From Companilactobacillus nantensis DSM 16982 (GTDB lineage: Bacteria > Bacillota > Bacilli > Lactobacillales > Lactobacillaceae), in NCBI RefSeq assembly GCF_001435815.1, contig NZ_AZFV01000026.1, forward strand, positions 1 to 39,682: a stretch of DNA of 39,682 bases, read 5' to 3'. Below the pieces are notes generated by a model. It saw only the letters and a list, made by a program, of their open reading frames with translations. It did not search any database and had not been told where the DNA came from. The position numbers and the translations under genes are program-made. This document shows positions 35,310 to 39,682 of the stretch, in pieces (the first letter of the stretch is position 1; the number at the start of each line of letters is the position of its first letter).

Positions 35310-36124
35310 TGAATTTTGAATTATTAGCATTAAATCCGATTGCGTTTGATCTTGGGGGATTGCAGATTCACTGGTACGGTATCATCATTGCTATGGGTGC
35401 CTTAGTTGGTGTCATTATGGCGATGCGTGAGGCCAAAAGAAGACATATGGATCCAGATAATATTTTGGATTTAGTCTTGTATGGTGTACCGATTGCTTTA
35501 GTTGGGGCTAGATTGTATTATGTAATTTTTGAATTACCATTTTATCTAGCCAATCCTGGTGAGATCATCAAGATTTGGCATGGTGGAATTGCCATTTATG
35601 GTGGTTTGATTGCAGCATTTATCGTTTTGTTAGTGTTGTGTCATAAACGAAAACTTTCGCCATGGTTAATGCTAGATATTGCGGCCCCATCAGTTCTCTT
35701 AGGCCAAATCGTTGGTCGTTGGGGTAACTTTATGAACCAAGAAGCTTTTGGTGCTAAGACGACCTTGAGCTTTTTACAGTCATTACATATTCCACATTTT
35801 ATCGTTGAACAGATGTATATCAATGGTGCTTACCGCCAACCAACATTTTTGTATGAATCTGTTGGTAATTTGATTGGTTTAATATTGATTCTGATTTTGA
35901 GAAATCGGAAGCATCTCTTAAAACGTGGTGAAGTTTTCTTAAGTTATTTGATTTGGTATCCAGCTGTGAGATTTTTCGTTGAAGGAATGCGAACAGATAG
36001 TTTGTACATCTTTCCAGGAGTTCGAGTTTCACAAATGTTATCGCTTGTCCTATTTGTCGTAGCGATTGCCTTGTTCATTTATCGGCGTAGAAAACAAAAT
36101 GAACTTTGGTATAATGAGTTGTGA
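35309..36124 (+). CDS. lgt: Prolipoprotein diacylglyceryl transferase
   Basis: Membrane enzyme that moves diacylglycerol from phosphatidylglycerol to the lipobox cysteine of prolipoproteins such as PstS. The 271 residues form seven helices, with HGGIAIYGG (about 91-99), the Lgt signature [13 protein letters not shown] (about 136-148) containing the essential Arg, and FLYES then EGMRTDSLY. The ATG overlaps the hprK stop (TAATG). The hprK-lgt-trxB order is conserved in Firmicutes. Confidence 0.96.
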   Translation: MNFELLALNPIAFDLGGLQIHWYGIIIAMGALVGVIMAMREAKRRHMDPDNILDLVLYGVPIALVGARLYYVIFELPFYLANPGEIIKIWHGGIAIYGGLIAAFIVLLVLCHKRKLSPWLMLDIAAPSVLLGQIVGRWGNFMNQEAFGAKTTLSFLQSLHIPHFIVEQMYINGAYRQPTFLYESVGNLIGLILILILRNRKHLLKRGEVFLSYLIWYPAVRFFVEGMRTDSLYIFPGVRVSQMLSLVLFVVAIALFIYRRRKQNELWYNEL

Positions 36125-36188
36125 GCAATTTAATTGCCAAGTTAAAAATAAATGGTAAGATTTGTTGAGTAATAGGAGGTAATCGACG

Positions 36189-37130
36189 ATGAAAACATAT
36201 GATGTAGTAGTTATTGGAGCTGGACCTGGTGGTTTAACCGCCGCTTTGTACGCTTCACGTGCTAACTTATCAGTAATGATTCTTGATCGTGGTATCTACG
36301 GTGGTCAAATGAATAACACCGCTGCGATCGAAAACTATCCAGGATTTGATTCAATTCTCGGTCCGGACTTGAGTGAAAAGATGTATAAATCTTCTACTCA
36401 GTTTGGTGCTGACTTTGGTTATGGGGCCGTTGAATCAATCGAGGATAAAGGTAATGTTAAAATCATCCACACTGATGATGGCGACTACGAAACAAAAGTT
36501 GTAATCATTGCAACTGGTTCACAATATAAGAAAATTGGCGTACCTGGTGAGGATGAATTATCAGGACGTGGTGTTTCTTACTGTGCCGTCTGTGATGGTG
36601 CATTCTTTAAGGGCCAAGACGTTGCCGTTATCGGTGGTGGCGATTCTGCCGTTGAAGAAGGTATTTACTTAACACAATTAGCTAAGTCCGTAACAATTAT
36701 TCACCGTCGTGATCAACTACGTGCTCAAAAGATTTTGCAAGACCGTGCATTTAAGAATGATAAGATTAAGTTCGTTTGGAATGCTGACGTTAAGGAAATC
36801 ATGAGCGAAGATGAAAAAGTAGCTGGTGTCAGATATGTTGACAAAGAAACCGGTGAAGAACACGTCGTACCAGCTAAGGGTGCCTTTATCTATGTTGGTA
36901 TCGATCCAATGACAACACCATTCGAGGGTCTTGGTATTCTTGATGAAGCTGGCTGGATTAATACTAATGAACACATGGAAACAAAAGTACCTGGTATCTT
37001 AGCTGTTGGTGATGTTAGAAAGAAAGATCTTCGTCAAATTGCTACTGCTGTTGGTGAAGGTGGTATTGCTGGACAACAAGCATTCAGTTATATCCAAGAA
37101 CTTGCTGACGATAAGGTTTCAGCTAAATAA
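36189..37130 (+). CDS. trxB: Thioredoxin reductase (NADPH)
   Basis: FAD enzyme that reduces thioredoxin with NADPH. The 313 residues show an FAD site GAGPGGLTAALYASRA (about 10-25), redox-active C132 and C135 in CAVCDGAFF, the NADPH site GGGDSAVEEG, and the second FAD site LAVGDVRKKDLRQI. AGGAGG lies before the ATG. A 64-bp gap from lgt holds no clear promoter, so it is probably cotranscribed with hprK-lgt. Confidence 0.97.
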   Translation: MKTYDVVVIGAGPGGLTAALYASRANLSVMILDRGIYGGQMNNTAAIENYPGFDSILGPDLSEKMYKSSTQFGADFGYGAVESIEDKGNVKIIHTDDGDYETKVVIIATGSQYKKIGVPGEDELSGRGVSYCAVCDGAFFKGQDVAVIGGGDSAVEEGIYLTQLAKSVTIIHRRDQLRAQKILQDRAFKNDKIKFVWNADVKEIMSEDEKVAGVRYVDKETGEEHVVPAKGAFIYVGIDPMTTPFEGLGILDEAGWINTNEHMETKVPGILAVGDVRKKDLRQIATAVGEGGIAGQQAFSYIQELADDKVSAK

Positions 37131-37154
37131 TAAAATTAATAATTAAAATATTGA

Positions 37155-37198
37155 GGGTTATATGAACGGGACAACTACCGGTTCATATAATCCTTTTT
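37155..37198 (+). terminator. Terminator of hprK-lgt-trxB
   Basis: GGGTTATATGAACGG pairs with the complementary arm at 37078+100 to 37193, that is 37155-37169 with 37178-37193, with one bulge. It is followed by five T, A and four more T. Confidence 0.92.
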
Positions 37199-37269
37199 AT
37201 TTTATTAATTTATGACAAAATATTTAAAAACAGAAAAAATTATTAGTACATTTTGGTTCCATTCTGTAC

Positions 37270-37286
37270 ATGTTTAAACATATAAT
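37270..37286 (+). promoter_or_regulatory. Promoter and candidate operator of the small XRE gene
   Basis: The perfect 12-bp palindrome ATGTTTAAACAT (37270-37281) abuts and overlaps a consensus TATAAT at 37281-37286. Two inverted GTACA/TGTAC half-sites lie at 37246-37250 and 37265-37269. Location at the -10 suggests autorepression by the XRE product. Confidence 0.5.
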
Positions 37287-37320
37287 AAGGACGAATACAA
37301 AAAGATAGGAAGTGATTCTT

Positions 37321-37572
37321 ATGCGTGAAGTCGCAGATAACAAATTCAACCAATTAATGCATGAATCGGGGTTTAACATCGCGAAGAATTTGAAACAGCT
37401 TCGCAGAGAACGGAATGTTACTCAAAAAGAAGTTGCTCAACACTTGAATATCGATGTAACAACCTTATCGCACTATGAAACAGGGATTCGCATGCCGGAT
37501 ATCGACACACTGATTGCTTTAGCTAAATACTACGATACTGACATTAATAGGATCATCAGCAGTGAAACTTAA
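37321..37572 (+). CDS. Small XRE-family transcriptional regulator
   Basis: An 83-residue single-domain helix-turn-helix protein. The XRE domain covers about residues 17-75: NLKQLRRERNVTQKEVAQHL, recognition helix region DVTTLSHYETGIRMPDI, then a third and fourth helix. No sensor domain. The ATG at 37321 has AGGAAG 7 nt upstream; a GTG 9 nt earlier sits in that site. Its target is unknown. Candidates are its own promoter and that of pgm, which begins 135 bp downstream and has a strong palindrome. Confidence 0.85.
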   Translation: MREVADNKFNQLMHESGFNIAKNLKQLRRERNVTQKEVAQHLNIDVTTLSHYETGIRMPDIDTLIALAKYYDTDINRIISSET

Positions 37573-37642
37573 TAATTTGAAGATTTGAGTGCATGATTTT
37601 AAGAATATTTTAAAGATTTATTGTTAAAGTTATGAAATCAAA

Positions 37643-37671
37643 TTTTAATAGTACTGTATGATTGCTATAAT
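37643..37671 (+). promoter_or_regulatory. Promoter of pgm
   Basis: A perfect TATAAT (37666-37671) preceded by TGC gives an extended -10. The -35 region TTTTAA is weak at 17-bp spacing. Transcription should start near 37678. Confidence 0.65.
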
Positions 37672-37673
37672 GA

Positions 37674-37689
37674 TTGTAAGTACTTACAA
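37674..37689. promoter_or_regulatory. Candidate operator of pgm
   Basis: TTGTAAGTACTTACAA is a perfect 16-bp palindrome. It begins 3 bp after the -10 and covers the expected +1, a classic repressor position. It does not fit the CcpA cre consensus. Confidence 0.55.
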
Positions 37690-37706
37690 ATTAGGAGGAC
37701 AAGTTA

Positions 37707-39425
37707 ATGTCTTGGCAAGATAATATGCAACAATGGCTCGATTATAAGGATTTAGATCCAGATATGAAAGAGCAACTAAATGAAATAAAACAAGATGATA
37801 AAGTAGCTGAAGAGGCATTTTATGCACCTATGGAGTTTGGTACTGCTGGTATGCGTGGTCTTATCGGCCCTGGTATTAATCGCATGAACATTTACACTGT
37901 TCGTCAAGCGACTGAAGGCTTAGCTTCATTTATGGATACTTTGGATGACAAAGTTAAAGCACAAGGTGTAGCTATTAGTTATGACTCACGTTACTATTCT
38001 CAAGATTTTGCTTATGAATCTGCTAAAGTTTTGGGTGCTCACAACATTCACAGTTACGTTTTTGATAGTTTGAGACCCACACCGGAATTATCTTTTGCTG
38101 TAAGAAGTCTACATACATATGCCGGTATTATGATTACAGCTAGCCATAATCCTAAACAATACAATGGTTTCAAAATCTACGGTCCAGATGGTGGTCAAAT
38201 GCCTCCTACTGAATCAGATAATATTACAAGTTTTGCTCGTAAAGCTAGTGATCTCTTTGCGATTAAAGTTAAAGCCGTTCAAAAATTACGTGCTGAAAAA
38301 TTATTAACTTTAATTGGTGAAGATGTTGATTTAGATTATATGAAGAATCTCGAAACAGTTATCGTTAATCCTAAATTGATCGAAGATATCGGTGACAAGA
38401 TGAAATTTGTCTACTCACCACTTCACGGAACAGGTAAGATGATTGCTCCACGTATTTTCCAACAATTAGGTTTCAAGAATTTCAATATGGTAACTGAACA
38501 AGCCATCCTTGACCCAGAGTTTGCTACAACTCCATTCCCTAATCCAGAATTTGCCCAAACGTTTGACCTTGCGATTGAACGTGGTAAAAAGATTGGTGCC
38601 AATATCTTGATTGCAACTGACCCTGACGCCGATAGATTGGGTGCCGCAGTAAGACAACCTGATGGCTCTTATAAATTAATGACAGGTAATCAAATTGCCT
38701 CAGTTCTTTTAAACTACTTATTGCAAGCTAAAAAAGGCTTAGGAGATTTACCTACTAACGGAGCAGTTGTTAAGTCAATCGTATCTTCAGAATTGGCTAC
38801 AGCAATTGCTGATAAATATGACATTAAAATGTTCGATGTTTTGACAGGATTCAAATATATTGCCGAAAAAATCGAACAATTTGAAGAAACTGGTAGTAAT
38901 GAATTCCTCTTTGGTTTTGAAGAAAGTTATGGATATCTAGTTAAACCATTTGTTCGTGATAAAGATGCTATGCAATCAACATTGTTGTTAGCCGAAGCAG
39001 CAGCTTATTATGAATCAAAGGGTAAGACAATCTATGATGCTCTTGAAGACCTTTACAAGGAATTTGGTTACTATCGTGAAAAGACGATTTCAAAGACCTT
39101 TGCTGGAATCTCAGGTAAAGACAAGATGGCTCAAATCATGAAGACACTTCGTGAAGAGGGTATCGCTGAGATTAATGGCGTTAAAGTGGTTGAATCAATT
39201 GATTACCTGAATGATACAGATACAACAGCCGCAGGTACAAAAGAAACAGGTTTACCAAAGGCTGACGTTTTGAAGTATGTTCTAGCTGACGATACTTGGG
39301 TAGCTGCCAGACCATCTGGTACTGAACCTAAGATGAAGTTCTATATCGGTGTTAAAGACGATACCGAAGATGGTGCTGCTAAGAAGCTAGAAGAATTTGC
39401 TAAAGAAATTGAAGGTTGGGAATAG
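37707..39425 (+). CDS. pgm: Alpha-phosphoglucomutase (phospho-sugar mutase)
   Basis: Interconverts glucose 1-phosphate and glucose 6-phosphate, feeding UDP-glucose for glycolipids, teichoic acids and exopolysaccharide. At 572 residues it is the PgcA type of phosphohexomutase. Catalytic S146 is in TASHNPKQYNG, the metal loop is ATDPDADRLG, the sugar-binding loop is FGFEESYGYL, and the phosphate-binding loop is RPSGTEPKMKF. AGGAGG lies about 9 nt before the ATG. It is monocistronic, with its own promoter, palindrome and terminator. Confidence 0.95.
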   Translation: MSWQDNMQQWLDYKDLDPDMKEQLNEIKQDDKVAEEAFYAPMEFGTAGMRGLIGPGINRMNIYTVRQATEGLASFMDTLDDKVKAQGVAISYDSRYYSQDFAYESAKVLGAHNIHSYVFDSLRPTPELSFAVRSLHTYAGIMITASHNPKQYNGFKIYGPDGGQMPPTESDNITSFARKASDLFAIKVKAVQKLRAEKLLTLIGEDVDLDYMKNLETVIVNPKLIEDIGDKMKFVYSPLHGTGKMIAPRIFQQLGFKNFNMVTEQAILDPEFATTPFPNPEFAQTFDLAIERGKKIGANILIATDPDADRLGAAVRQPDGSYKLMTGNQIASVLLNYLLQAKKGLGDLPTNGAVVKSIVSSELATAIADKYDIKMFDVLTGFKYIAEKIEQFEETGSNEFLFGFEESYGYLVKPFVRDKDAMQSTLLLAEAAAYYESKGKTIYDALEDLYKEFGYYREKTISKTFAGISGKDKMAQIMKTLREEGIAEINGVKVVESIDYLNDTDTTAAGTKETGLPKADVLKYVLADDTWVAARPSGTEPKMKFYIGVKDDTEDGAAKKLEEFAKEIEGWE

Positions 39426-39457
39426 TTTTCTATTCATTCAACTGTGAATCTATTTAT

Positions 39458-39496
39458 AACGGACATTTTCATTAAATTGAGATGTCTGTTTTTTTA
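39458..39496 (+). terminator. Terminator of pgm
   Basis: AACGGACAT (39458-39466) pairs with ATGTCTGTT (39482-39490) through one G-T, followed by a T-run. Confidence 0.85.
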
Positions 39497-39539
39497 TGTG
39501 TCCATATCTTGTACTTTAAGTACACTTTGAACAGTAAAA

Positions 39540-39594
39540 TCAGCTAACACATCATGTTACCAGTTAAGATTTTCTCGTTTCCGGAGACGGCAAA
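39540..39594 (+). repeat. Partial structured repeat, copy F
   Basis: CAGC, an arm-like stretch, then CCGGAGACGGCA: the 3' end of the repeat family in plus orientation. No complementary 5' arm precedes it. Just after, GATATAAC (39597-39604) and GTTATATC (39632-39639) form a stem, and GCTGTAAG near 39660 resembles a core motif, so another element may continue beyond the window. Confidence 0.5.
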
Positions 39595-39682
39595 GATATA
39601 ACTAACACCATAAGTAACGCGTTGTGCTGGTTATATCGTCAACGGAATCGTGAAATAGGCTGTAAGCTTTGTTACTCTTACA

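Overview
The window looks like chromosomal DNA of a low-GC Gram-positive bacterium of the Lactobacillaceae. It is AT-rich, has strong GGAGG-type ribosome sites and six TTG starts, and carries hprK, a long-form hpf, comFA/comFC, the ymfF-ymfH-ymfI EF-P module and the order secA-prfB-phoPR-pst-phoU-pspC-hprK-lgt-trxB-pgm. Companilactobacillus is my best guess at genus, but that is inference. I count 37 protein-coding genes, nearly all core housekeeping. There is no rRNA, tRNA, CRISPR array, prophage or transposase gene.

Layout. 1-4.8 kb: uppP and a lactonase gene on the minus strand, then an AI-2E-type exporter, trmL and a DUF1149 (SecB-fold) gene on the plus strand. 5.2-13.1 kb: ftsK, two M16 peptidase homologues and an SDR reductase (the module tied to EF-P modification in Bacillus), then rodZ, pgsA and a short cinA. 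13.2-16 kb: recA and rny (RNase Y). 16-19 kb: tagO and a membrane-anchored XRE gene, bracketed by two direct copies of a structured repeat. 19-22.3 kb: yigZ on the minus strand, divergent from comFA-comFC, then hpf. 22.5-33.4 kb: secA, prfB with its programmed +1 frameshift, then phoP-phoR and pstS-C-A-B-B-phoU. 33.5-39.4 kb: pspC, yvlD-like, hprK, lgt, trxB, a small XRE gene and phosphoglucomutase.

Themes. Cell envelope functions dominate: lipid carrier recycling (uppP), teichoic acid linkage (tagO), phosphatidylglycerol (pgsA), lipoprotein maturation (lgt), Sec export (secA), morphogenesis (rodZ) and chromosome partition (ftsK). phoPR and pst form a phosphate-starvation unit, with 11-bp-spaced direct repeats in front of pstS. 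hprK and pgm concern carbon metabolism.

Most unusual content. The larger gaps between genes hold a family of roughly 180-bp elements: four full copies and two partial ones. Each folds into a long outer stem enclosing three hairpins. The loop and junction sequences are conserved, while the stem sequences change between copies and stay complementary. The outer stem exists in three unrelated sequences that all still pair. This compensatory pattern points to a selected secondary structure, most likely an RNA of a type I do not recognise. A second, MITE-like repeat lies between rodZ and pgsA. Other points of note are a perfect 16-bp palindrome at the predicted start of pgm transcription, a palindrome over the -10 of a small XRE gene, a LexA-like box inside the cinA terminator ahead of recA, and a terminator-like hairpin just before trmL.
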